Assembly: GCA_030248135.1 (NCBI GenBank)
Contig: JASANC010000822.1
Location: forward strand, 1-64,000
DNA length: 64,000 bases
DNA from: Theristus sp. LFF4_11
Lineage: Eukaryota; Nematoda; Chromadorea; Monhysterida; Xyalidae
Direction: 5' to 3'
The notes under the pieces were generated by a model. It searched no databases, was not told where the DNA came from, and was given only the letters and a program-made list of their open reading frames with translations. Shown here one piece after another: positions 1 through 10,812 of the stretch (position 1 is the stretch's first letter; each line of letters begins with the position of its first letter). Position numbers and translations under genes: made by a program.

Positions 1-160
1 TGATGACACTAGGGTTGGCATGGTAAAAATAGCGGTTTTTTTGCCGGTAAAAAACACGTATTTATACGCGTTTTTATCAGGGCAAAAATTGGTGCCTTGA
101 AAAAACGGGAAAAAGACCGTTTCTGTATTTTTCCGTTTTTTCGTTTTTTCCGGTTTTTTT
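1..160. repeat. Dispersed AGGGTTGGCAT / CCGGTTTTTT repeat, copy 1
   Basis: The stretch begins with AGGGTTGGCATGG followed by T-rich blocks containing CGGTTTTTT and its complement. The same start and T-rich body recur near 6421-6500 and 6793-6900. The AGGGTTGGC opening resembles terminal sequences of non-autonomous hAT-type elements, but that assignment is inference. No coding capacity is seen. Confidence 0.45.
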
Positions 161-569
161 CAATTTCGGACCCTGAGTTTTTATATCATTTTTGATGAGA
201 AAATGAGAAAATCTGTGACTGACGAAATTGACACTGATGTTTGAAAGAACTGTTAAGCGATGTGCAAGAATCGGCTGGAGCTGCCGAGCTGAGCTGAAAA
301 TCATGCGGATGCGCGAGCGAGCGTCAGCGAGCGGACAGCGCATCACGCATAATATGAGCCGTTATCCCCTCGCGCGCTTTTTTCAAATTTGCTCGCTGCG
401 TCCAGCGAGCATAGTATAAGCCACAAACTTGGTACTGTGCACACGAAACGAACACCCAAAGTTGTGCTTGGAGCCGCGAAAATTTTTTTATCCGACTGCT
501 TTTCATACGCTGTAGACACGAAAAACCTATTCTGAAAACAGTGTTACTTCTTTCCCTTTGTATTTTTTT

Positions 570-910
570 TCAGCTATGTAATCAACATGTGTTCGCCCTT
601 TCAATTTTTGTCTGCGACACTTTCACAGTCAAACAAAAATGTTCCCTGGGGTAATTCCATCCGGAGATTTTGAAAATTGGGTTAATTTTTTACCCAGACT
701 CTGTTTGGGTAAAAAATTGGGCATTTTTAAAAGTTCGCAGGGTTTTCATCTGGTTTTAAGTGTTCGCCGTTTCAATTTTTAGCTGGGACACTTTCACAGT
801 TAAACAAAAATGTTTCCTGGGGTAATTTCATCCGTATTTTCTGAAAATTTAGTTTATTTTTTTGCCCGGGCACTTTTTTGAGTCAAAATTGTGCATGTTT
901 GAAAGTTCGT
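570..910. repeat. Two tandem copies of a ~170-bp repeat flanking the satellite
   Basis: The block from GTGTTCGCC through CACTTTCACAGT, AACAAAAATGTT and CCTGGGGTAAT appears twice, starting near 592 and 759, with about 85 percent visual identity. It lies just left of the 148-bp satellite and shares the 'GGGTAATTCCAT' style of wording with it, so it may be a decayed satellite relative. No gene is seen. Confidence 0.6.
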
Positions 911-999
911 AGCATTTTGACTGAGTATCAGTTTTTCACTCTTAACAAATTTTGTCTGAGCAACGAAAAATGATGGGAAAAAGGTCTAGTCCGTAGTAA

Positions 1000-3900
1000 T
1001 TCAATGCGCTGATCACGGATTTTGAGTTAGTTTTCTTACGTGAGCAACTCTAGATACTGAATCGTGACGATTTCGGGCGAATCGGCCGTCGAAATTGGCG
1101 AAATCGGTCCAGAAACGAATAACAAGAAAAGGGTGTTTTCCAGGGTAATTCAATGCGCTGATCACGGATTTTGGGTTAGTTTTCTTACGTGAGCAACTCT
1201 AGATGCTGAATCGTGACGATTTCGGGCGAATCGGCCGTCGAAATTGGCGAAATCGGTCCAGAAACGAAAAACAAGAAAAGGGTGTTTTCCAAGGTAATTC
1301 AATGCGCTGATCACGGATTTTGGGTTAGTTTTCTTATGTGAGCAACTTTAGATACTGAATCGTGACGATTTCGGGCGAATCGGCCGTGGCAATTGGCGAA
1401 ATCGGTCCAGAAATGAAAAACAAGAAAACTATGTTTTCCAGTGTAATTCAATGCGCTGATCACGGATTTTGGGTTAGTTTTCTTATGTGAGCAACTTTTA
1501 GATACCGAATCGTAACGATTTCGGGCGAATCGGCCGTCGAAATTGGCGAAATCGGTCCAGAAACGAAAAACAAGAAAAGGGTGTTTTCCAGGGTAATTCA
1601 ATGCGCTGATCACGGATTTTGGGTTAGTTTTCTTACGTGAGCAACTCTAGATGCTGAATCGTGACGATTTCAGGCGAATCGGCCGTCGAAATTGGCGAAA
1701 TCGGTCCAGAAACGAAAAACAAGAAAAGGGTGTTTTCCAAGGCAATTCAATGCGCTGATCACGGATTTTGGGTTAGTTTTCTTATGTGAGCAACTTTAGA
1801 TACTGAATCATGACGATTTCGGGCGAATCGGCCGTGGAAATTGGCGAAATCGGTCCAGAAACGAAAAACAAGAAAAGGCGTTTTCCAGGGTAATTCAGTG
1901 CGCTGATCACGGATTTTGGGTTAGTTTTCTTATGTGAGCAACTGTAGATACCGAATCGTGTCGATTTCGGGCGAATCGGCCGTGGAATTTAGCGAAATCG
2001 GTCCAGACATGAAAAACAAGAAAACGGTGTTTTCCATGGTAATTGATGCGCCGATCACCGATTCTGCGATAGTTTTTTATGTGAGCAACTCTAGATATCG
2101 AATCGTGACGATTTCGGGCGAATCGGCCGTGGAAATTGGCGAAATCGGTCCAGAAATAAAAAACGAGAAAACGATTTTCCAAGGTAATTCAATGGGCTGA
2201 TAATGGCTTTTGGATCAGTTTTTTTATGTGAGCAACTCTAGAAACTAAATCGTGTCGATTTCGGGCGAATCGGCCGTGGAATTTAGCCAAATCGGTCCAG
2301 ACATGAAAAACAAGAAAACGGTGTTTTCCATGGTAATTGATGCGCCGATCACCGATTCTGCGATCGTTTTTTATGTGAGCAACTCTAGATATCGAATCGT
2401 GACGATTTCGGGCGAATCGGCCGTGGAAATTGGCGAAATCGGTCCAGAAATAAAAAACGAGAAAACGATTTTCCAAGGTAATTCAATGGGCTGATCACGG
2501 CTTTTGGATCAGTTTTTTATGTAACCAATTCTAGGTACTGAATCGTGACGATTTTGGGCGAATCGGCCGTGGAAATTGGCGAAATCGGTCCAGAAACGAA
2601 AAACAAGAAAAGGGAGTTTTTCATAGTAATTCAATGCGCTGATCACGGATTCTGGGTTAGTTTTTTATGTGAGCAACTCTAGATACTGAATCGTGACGAT
2701 TTCGGGCGAATCGGTCGTGGAAATTGGCGAAATCGGTCCAGAAATGAGAAACAAAAAAACGGTGTTTTCCATAGTAATTCAATGCGCTGATCACGGATTC
2801 TGGGTTAGTTTTCTTATGTGAGCAATTCTAGGTACTGAATCGTGACGATTTCGAGCGAATCGGACGTGGAATCTGGCGAAATCGGTCCAGAAATGAAAAA
2901 CAAGAAAAGGGTGTTTCCAGGGTAATTTAATGCGCTGATCACGGATTTGACGTTAGTTTTTAATGTGAACAACTCTAGATACTGAATCGTGAAGATTTCG
3001 GCCGGGCGAATCGGCCGTGGAAATTGGCGAACTCGGTCCAGAAACGAAAAACAAGGAAAGGGTGTTTTTCAGGATAATTCAATGCGCTGATCACGGATTT
3101 TGGGTTAGTTTTTTTATGTGAGCAACTCTAGATACTAAATCGTGACGATTTCGGGCGAATAGGTTGTGGAAATTGGCGAAATCGGTCCAGACATGAAAAA
3201 CAAGAAAACGGTGTTTTCCATGGTAATTGTTGCGCCGATCACCGATTCTGCGATCGTTTTTTATGTGAGCAACTCTAGATATCGAATCGTGACGATTTCG
3301 GGCGAATCGGCCGTGGAAATTGGCGAAATCGGTCCAGAAATAAAAAACGAGAAAACGATTTTCCAAGGTAATTCAATGGGCTGATCACGGCTTTTGAATC
3401 AGTTTTTTATGTGACCAATTCTAGGTACTGAATCGTGACGATTTTGGGCGAATCGGCCGTGGAAATTGGCGAAATCGGTCCAGAAACGAAAAACAAGAAA
3501 AGGGAGTTTTCCATAGTAATTCAATGCGCTGATCACGGATTCTGGGTTAGTTTTTTATGTGAGCAACTCTAGATACTGAATCGTGACGATTTCGGGCGAA
3601 TCGGTCGTGGAAATTGGCGAAATCGGTCCAGAAATGAGAAACAAAAAAACGGTGTTTTCCATAGTAATTCAATGCGCTGATCACGGATTCTGGGTTAGTT
3701 TTCTTATGTGAGCAATTCTAGGTACTGAATCGTGACGATTTCGAGCGAATCGGACGTGCAATCTGGCGAAATCGGTCCAGAAATGAAAAACAAGAAAATG
3801 GTGTTTCCAGGGTAATTTAATGCGCTGATCACGGATTTGAAGTTAGTTTTTAATGTGAACAACTCTAGATACTGAATCGTGAAGATTTCGGGCGAATCGA

Positions 3901-5215
3901 CCGTGGAAATTGGCGAAATCGGTCCAGAAACGAAAAACAAAGAAAGGGTGTTTTTCAGGATAATTCAATGCGCTGATCACGGATTTTGGGTTAGTTTTTT
4001 TATGTGAGCAACTCTAGATACTAAATCGTGACGATTTCGGGCGAATAGGTTGTGGAAATTGGCGAAATCGGTCCAGAAATGAAAAACAAGAAAAGGGTGT
4101 TTCCAGGGTAATTTAATGCGCTGATCACGGATTTGAAGTTAGTTTTTAATGTGAACAACTCTAGATACTGAATCGTGAAGATTTCGGGCGAATCGGCCGT
4201 GGAAATTGGCGAACTCGGTCCAGAAACGAAAAACAAGGAAAGGGTGTTTTTCAGGATAATTCAATGCGCTGATCACGGATTTTGGGTTAGTTTTTTTTAT
4301 GTGAGCAACTCTAGATACTAAATCGTGACGATTTCGGGCGAATAGGTTGTGGAAATTGGCGAAATCGGTCCAGACATGAAAAACAAGAAAACGGTGTTTT
4401 CCATGGTAATTGTTGCGCCGATCACCGATTCTGCGATCGTTTTTTATGTGAGCAACTCTAGATATCGAATCGTGACGATTTCGGGCGAATCGGCCGTGGA
4501 AATTGGCGAAATCGGTCCAGAAATAAAAAACGAGAAAACGATTTTCCAAGGTAATTCAATGGGCTGATCACGGCTTTTGAATCAGTTTTTTATGTGACCA
4601 ATTCTAGGTACTGAATCGTGACGATTTTGGGCGAATCGGCCGTGGAAATTGGCGAAATCGGTCCAGAAACGAAAAACAAGAAAAGGGAGTTTTCCATAGT
4701 AATTCAATGCGCTGATCACGGATTCTGGGTTAGTTTTTTATGTGAGCAACTCTAGATACTGAATCGTGACGATTTCGGGCGAATCGGTCGTGGAAATTGG
4801 CGAAATCGGTCCAGAAATGAGAAACAAAAAAACGGTGTTTTCCATAGTAATTCAATGCGCTGATCACGGATTCTGGGTTAGTTTTCTTATGTGAGCAATT
4901 CTAGGTACTGAATCGTGACGATTTCGAGCGAATCGGACGTGCAATCTGGCGAAATCGGTCCAGAAATGAAAAACAAGAAAAGGGTGTTTCCAGGGTAATT
5001 TAATGCGCTGATCACGGATTTGAAGTTAGTTTTTAATGTGAACAACTCTAGATACTGAATCGTGAAGATTTCGGGCGAATCGACAGTGGAAATTGGCGAA
5101 ATCGGTCCAGAAACGAAAAACAAGGAAAGGGTGTTTTTCAGGATAATTCAATGCGCTGATCACGGATTTTGGGTTAGTTTTTTTATGTGAGCAACTCTAG
5201 ATACTAAATCGTGAC
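1000..5215. repeat. 148-bp satellite array with 8-mer higher-order repeat
   Basis: About 28 head-to-tail copies of a unit of roughly 148 bp. Landmarks in each unit are GCGCTGATCACGGATT, GAGCAACTCTAGATACTGAA, ATCGTGACGATTTCGGGCGA and GAAATCGGTCCAGAAA. Segments recur almost unchanged at an offset of 1183 bp, for example 3091-3366 against 4274-4549 and 3704-3940 against 4887-5123. That is eight monomers, a higher-order repeat. A two-monomer duplication (about 294 bp) is also seen near 1907-2476. Open frames in the array are by-products of a repeat unit with few stops and are not called genes. The array stops abruptly at about 5215 within a monomer. Confidence 0.95.
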
Positions 5216-6400
5216 GTGCTGCTACATCCTTCAAATGGAGCGGAGCAAACTGAACATAATGTTTAATTTTTCCTTGATCAGGGAATCGGACTGAGACTAG
5301 GATTAAAACTTTGCACGGCTTTTTTTCCTGCTTTTGATTTGTTTCTCCGCTTCTGTTGTTTGTTTGCTTTTCAATTCATTGCGATTGGAACAGATTGGAT
5401 TTGGATCTGGTTCGGAAAATCAATTTTGTGACAAAATCACAAAAAAAATTAACTTCACTCTTTTCGTCGGGCGAAGTCAGCGGACGGAGGATGAGGATTC
5501 GACCACACAAACCGCATTCCCATGCCCATCTTCTTACCCATCATCTTCAATCAAATGTCGAACTTGGATGGAAATAAAACCTGTTGATTCGAAACTGACA
5601 AATTAATGACGAATGAATAACAGACAAATGTGACGAAGAATTCAAATTTTATGTGAAGGTGGAGAATGAGCATTGTTTCTGGCAGTGTTTTGTTCGATGA
5701 TCCTGTCGATTCAATGCTTGTTTTTCAATCACATTCGCAACGAAACAAAAACCAACTTTGCTGCTGCTGCGAACTTTTGAAGAACGCATACTGAGATGGG
5801 ACATAAAATAAACAAAAAATCAGTCAACGAATCCAAAAAACCATCAAATTAATTGCATTATTTTATTCCAATCGGCGTGTTGTGATGATCCCACAGTTCA
5901 TCTCGTCTCGACCTGTTCTTGATCCGCTAGGTTTGTTTTGTTTTTATGTGTATTTTTTTCTGGCCAAAGGAGGCCTATCAAATTTTATCAGCGGTCGAAG
6001 GAAGCCCGCCCAGCCGGAGCAGCACCAACTAACAACTAGCGTTGAAATTTTCATTTTTTTCAGAACCCTTTTTTGAGTTATGAGCTTTGTAGTCTCGTAT
6101 TAGCGCTGGGTCGTGGGACCCTGAACACAAGACCAACAGTCAATAGTGCCGCACCACGCACCACCATAGAACGCCTGAATGAAGTCATGAAACTTCCTAA
6201 CATAACGCATTGCAGAACACATAACATGAGCAGACATTGGTGAATCAGTTCACGTGCAAAAACGAAAACTAATGTTTTGTTTTATGATTTCATTCAGGAG
6301 CTCTGTGGCTGTGATGCAGCACTACTGACTAGAAAGCGTTTCTGCAACTGACTCCAGAGGAGCCAACAGGATTCCACAAAACAAGGCTTCGCTAGTTCTG
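5216..6400. other. Gene-free spacer right of the satellite
   Basis: AT-rich sequence without recognisable coding exons. A fragment TTTTATCAGCGGTCG at 5983-5997 recurs at 6736-6750, so repeat debris of the next region reaches into it. Nothing else could be supported. Confidence 0.5.
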
Positions 6401-6584
6401 ACCAAACACGGTCGGAGCTAGGGTTGTCATGGAAAAAGCCGGTTTCTTTTCTGTTTTAAAACCGATCTTTTTAAGTTTTTTTCACGAAAAAAACGGTTTT
6501 TTACTTTAAAAATTTTCAAACTTCGTTGTCAAATATTACAAGTTTTTGATTGATTGATAAAACGTGAAATTATATTTTTGAAAG

Positions 6585-7405
6585 AACGATGCAGCGAACT
6601 GTGTCGAACTGAACTGATGAAACATCATTTTGCAGAAGCTTTTGTTGGCGATTTGAAACGCTAACTGATGAAATGTTATTTTTCAAACGCCATCCGCTAC
6701 CGGTTGCACCATGCAGTTCCGCAAATCTCGCCCCAATTTTATCAGCGGTCGCATCAGGTCCAGTCAAACCAGGAACGGTCGTAGCAGTCCCACTTAGGGT
6801 TGGCATAGGGTTGATAAAAACCGGTTTTTTACATTGCCAAGAAAAAACCGGTTTCTTTTCCGTTTTTAAAACCATTTTAAAACCGAAAAAAACAGATTTT
6901 TCCCAGCTCCTAAAATTTCCAGAACTTGGCACCTTCAGCTCAAAATAGGAAATACATTAAAATTAGTGTTTTTGAGCAGCATAAAACGCTGTTTTCAGTC
7001 ATACAACTGACCCAAGTTGCTATGTTTTTGTTTCAAATCAAATCCATTTCGCTTTTATCTGTTTTCAGGGAACACGTTCAATAAATTTAAAAAGACAACG
7101 ACTGGGCAGTGACCGTGTAGGTTTGGGAGCGGTGGGATGGTTTCAAGACCAGAGAACTGACCCCGATTTGGGGGGCGGCGAGATTTGCAGAACTGCAAAG
7201 TGAACTTGGTAGCGGATGGCGTTTGAAAAATAACATTTCATCAGTTACCGTTTCAAATCGACAACGTCGTTAGTCAGTCTGCATCTGCACTTAGTTTAGC
7301 AGTGACCTTGTCTTCATCGTATTTCACTTGCCTCTTGAAACAAAAGCTTCTGCAAAACGTTGTTTCACCAGTTCAGTTCGACACATTCACTGCACCGTTT
7401 TTTTC
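6585..7405. repeat. Foldback element with ~150-200 bp inverted arms
   Basis: The left arm (about 6585-6740) contains GATGCAGCGAACTGTGTCGA, GAAACATCATTTTGCAGAAG and AAACGCCATCCGCTACC. The right arm (about 7170-7400) carries their reverse complements in mirrored order, including GGTAGCGGATGGCGTTTGAA and AGCTTCTGCAAAACGTTG. The right arm holds a small extra insertion near 7265-7335. The loop contains an AGGGTTGGCAT-type copy at about 6793. There is no transposase frame, so this is a non-autonomous or foldback element. Confidence 0.7.
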
Positions 7406-7564
7406 AAAATAGGGACTCCTTTCAGGGATTCAAAAAAGTTGGGACTCCTCCAATCGGGCCTGGTTTGACCGAAATTGCACCGACTGTGCCTGGGACCTGG
7501 ATTATCGCCTGCCGTTGATTAGTGCTCGTCAAACTAAAATCTAACTTCATAACTGGCTGATTGG

Positions 7565-8490
7565 GCAAATGTACTATCGCGGCCCGGACTATCGCGGCCG
7601 AAGCATCGCGGCCTGAAGGATCGCGGCCTGGACGATCGCGGCCTGAACGATCGCGGCCTGGACGGTCGCGGCTTGGGACGATCGCGGCCTGGGACGATCA
7701 CGGCCCACGAAATTTTCATGCCTTGTCACCTTTCCAGATGGCCTGGCAATTTAGGCGCTCTTCACTGACGCGTGGCCCAAGACAAAATAAATGGCCCAAC
7801 ACAAGATAAATGGCCCAAGACAAAATGAATGGCCCTACACAAAATAAATGGCCCTACACAAAATGAATGGCTCAACGAATTGTATACATTCTTAAAAGTG
7901 ATTTTTGTGATTTTTGATCCGAGGTTGCTTGCAATGAGTCGTTGCAAGTTTCTAATCCTAAACCTAATCCTAAGCCAAGCCTTTTTGATAAGGTGAAAAT
8001 GTTGCTTGCAATGAGTTGTTGTAGGTTCCTAATCCTAAGCCAAGCCTTTTCGCTTTGGTGAAAATGATCAATTATTCAATTTCACCTTATCAAAAAGCCT
8101 TGACGCCATTCATTTTGTCTTTGGCCACGCATTAGTAAAGAGCGCCGCAATATTTATTCGTGGCATCGTCGCAGGCGGCGATCGTCCCAGCCCAAGATCG
8201 TTCAGGCCGCAATCGTCCCAGGCCGCGATCGTCCAGGCCGCGATCATTCAGACCGCGATGCTTCGGCCGCGATCATCCCAGACCGCAATCGTCCCAGGCC
8301 GCGAAAGTCCAGGCCGCGATCGTTCAGGCCGCGATCGTCCAGGCCGCGATCATTCAGGCCGCGATCGTCTAGGCCGCGATCATTCAGGCCGCGATGCTTC
8401 GGCCGCGATCGTCCATGGCGCGATCGTTTTGGCCGCGATCGTCCAGGCCGCGATCATTCAAGCTGCGATGCTTCGGCCGCGATCTAAGGC
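7565..8490. repeat. GATCGCGGCC minisatellite in two opposed blocks
   Basis: Block one (about 7573-7710) repeats a 15-16 bp unit containing GATCGCGGCC. Block two (about 8165-8490) repeats the reverse complement, GGCCGCGATCGTCCA and variants (GATCATTCA, GATGCTTC). The ~450 bp between them holds a short tandem TGGCCCAAGACAAAATAAA-like repeat (7765-7870) and two related AGTTGTT/CTAATCCTAAGCCAAGCC segments. The translated arginine- and proline-rich frames (GRDRPGRDHSGRD) are repeat artefacts. GC content is far above that of the neighbours. Confidence 0.9.
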
Positions 8491-8654
8491 ACGCCGTCTC
8501 GGATACCTATTTAGATGTAAAAATCCTGCTGATGGGTGTTTCACGAATTTCGCGGCAGTCAGGCTGCACGTTAGCCGGTTTTGGCGGCCACCGAACAGAA
8601 GCTTAGTCGGACGCCGGTGCACGGCTTTTTAGGTTGCAGCTAATCAGCGAGCTC

Positions 8655-8865
8655 GATTAGAATTCACCTGCAGTCGAACTCTAAACTATGGGCAATCAGC
8701 TGATTGGTTAGTGATCACGTGATTTCTGTGCAGCAGCAGAACAGACTTCGCCCCCACAGCACAGCAATACCTGCACAGAAAGCATGCAACACGTGATCAC
8801 CAACCAATCAACTGATACGGTAGTCTATAATTTAGAGCTGGACTGTAATCGAGAAACAAGCAAGC
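8655..8865. repeat. Short palindromic (MITE-like) element with CACGTGATCAC arms
   Basis: CAATCAGCTGATTGGTTAGT followed by GATCACGTG (8690-8721) is matched in inverted order by CACGTGATCACCAACCAATC followed by AACTGAT (8791-8817). The similarity extends outwards to CTCTAAAC / TTTAGAG. The arms are about 60 bp around a ~70 bp centre. No coding frame is seen. Confidence 0.65.
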
Positions 8866-9199
8866 CATGGACAAAGAGAGGACCCGCGAGACATGGTCGC
8901 ACCAATTTTCAAGGCAACAAAATTATATTTTGGTTTGTTGGCTGCGAATTGACCAAAAAAACAACACAGGCGAGCCTTAGCTCACGAATGGGACTGCACG
9001 AGGTCGTGCGTGACTACGTAATTTCCGATTTCCGTTGGGCTGAGCCTGGGCAATTCACTTTGCGTTCGGCCACTCGTTTTTTCTTGCCTATGTCTTTTGT
9101 CTTGGTCCACGTAAAAGTAAATTGCGGCGCCCGCAAGAGTATCTTTGGGTTTCCAAAAATGAGGTGGCGGCTTGCTTAAAATAAATTTTGTCAATAAAA

Positions 9200-10000
9200 C
9201 AAAAAACCCCGGTCACTCTTGTTAAACCGACCATCAACGCGTCGAGGAGTTTAGCATTCATCAACCTTCGCCAGAAGCCAATTGTCACAACAAGTTGGAT
9301 CAATTATTAGTATGGTATCGTTGGGTCGATTCATATTTTTGGTGTTTTTTGATTCAAAAAACGAGCGTCAAATTGGCAGGATCCGTAAATCATGATGTCA
9401 CTGCTCAATTCAACGCCCATTCTTCAAATCATTGATTGAATGCCAACACAAATTCAATTAAGTCACTTGCTATGAATGTCGTCGTTCACAAGGGATCCTC
9501 ACAAATTCAGGATTCGACGTGAATAAGCACGCTCGCCAAAACCCGTCGTCGTCGTTTCATTTTTTTCGTTCAGATTCAACTCTAATGAATTCAAAATCGT
9601 TCATTCAACTCAAAACCGATTCGCTGATAATCAAAATCAAAAAAATTGAACAAAAAACACAAAGCAAAAGCCCCTTTTCTTTTTTCTTTTCTATTTCTTT
9701 CTTTTGATTAACATTTGTCTGCTTCCTTTGAAAAAATGTTACTCGACATTCTCCCACATTTGAAGGTTGTAGGGCAACCAAACAAATTTGAAACTTCAGT
9801 ACTGGGGCCGGGGCGTGCGTGCGTGCGTGACGGGACGGGACGGATTTATTATTGAGAGGAGACGAAACAACAGAAGCAGGTGCGTGCGCATTGCTGTCGG
9901 TTGTTTTGGTTCGGTCCAGGGTTTATTATATTCATCCATATTTATCAAGTTGATTTTGAACCTTTCCTTGGTTGTGTGGTGTGAACCGTCGCCTGGCTTT
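9200..10000. other. Gene-free spacer
   Basis: No exon with recognisable protein similarity was found on either strand. The sequence is AT-rich and contains short microsatellite-like pieces (GTGCGTGCGTGCGTGA near 9816). Confidence 0.4.
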
Positions 10001-10009
10001 TTTCTGTTT

Positions 10010-10235
10010 GCGCGCCGGTTCCGGAAACCCTGGCCTAAGGTACCAAATTCCGACGGAAACGGGGAATACTGCCCCGAGCCCAATTTACCCTCGGCTCTGG
10101 AGGGAGTAGACCATTAGATTAGATCTTATTGGTCACTTTAGTGTCTCTATTGTGTGTCTTGTCCGCAGCGAGGTTCGAACTTTCCACCTACAGAACGGTA
10201 GGCGAAAGCCCTACACCTGCGCTACAGACGCGACA
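10010..10235 (-). repeat. tRNA-derived SINE-like element
   Basis: On the minus strand, 10229 to 10161 reads like a degenerate tRNA. The first and last seven bases (GTCTGTA and TGCGGAC) pair, allowing G-T. The T-loop word GTTCGAAC is present, and CCTAC/GTAGG can form an anticodon stem. Only about three of five T-stem pairs hold, and the length is 69 nt, so a functional tRNA is unlikely. The downstream tail contains GGTACC and a TCCGGAACC-like block. A related 35-bp block (CGGAAACCCGAAGGTACCAA) is found near 32226, which supports a dispersed tRNA-derived SINE. Confidence 0.45.
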
Positions 10236-10812
10236 GGCTTTCTGACTTGACTTGGTTCACATTTTGGAATAGTTAGTTGTTCATGATCATTCTTCAGTAA
10301 CACGACAATGCTGAATGTTGGTTCCATGAGTATTGTGTGTTCTGATATCATCAGTATATTTTTTGTTGCCAGTAGTGAGTTCTTATTCCCATGAGTGAAT
10401 TTTGAAATATTCTCTCGAGAATTTTTTTCGTAAATCAACATACTGTTTTGGAATTTTGTTAAGCTTCTTAATAAGGAAGTTCTTAATAAGAATAACTGAA
10501 AAAAGAGTCACATTATTTTATTTCGGTGGGGTAACACGTTTGAGTTTGAGATAAGTCAGCTTTATTTTTCAGTGTAATTTATTAATGTGAAGCTGAGGTT
10601 AATCACGACGACGACCAGAGGAGAGGCAATTCAGTTTACGATAAAAAACATTATTCACGAACGCCGCATCGCGTTTCATCACCTCGAGAGATTTGATTAT
10701 TGTTTCACTTGGTCGACAGAATTTATTGACACTTGATCCGCAATAAAGCGATTGCCGTCGCAAAAACCGTTCCCTGAAAACAGCTCGTGGTCGTGGTCTT
10801 CGCAACAACACG

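Noticed and set aside
4139..4549. 136-codon frame and several 70-95 codon frames within the satellite
   Set aside because: They recur with the 148-bp unit in several frames and both strands, so they are a property of the repeat and not genes.
8160..8632. Arg/Pro-rich open frames (GRDRPGRD) at the minisatellite
   Set aside because: Low-complexity translation of a short tandem repeat, with no start context, splice sites or domain.
10161..10229. Functional tRNA gene on the minus strand
   Set aside because: Two T-stem mismatches, 69-nt length and a 6-nt anticodon loop under the best stem; more likely a tRNA-derived repeat.
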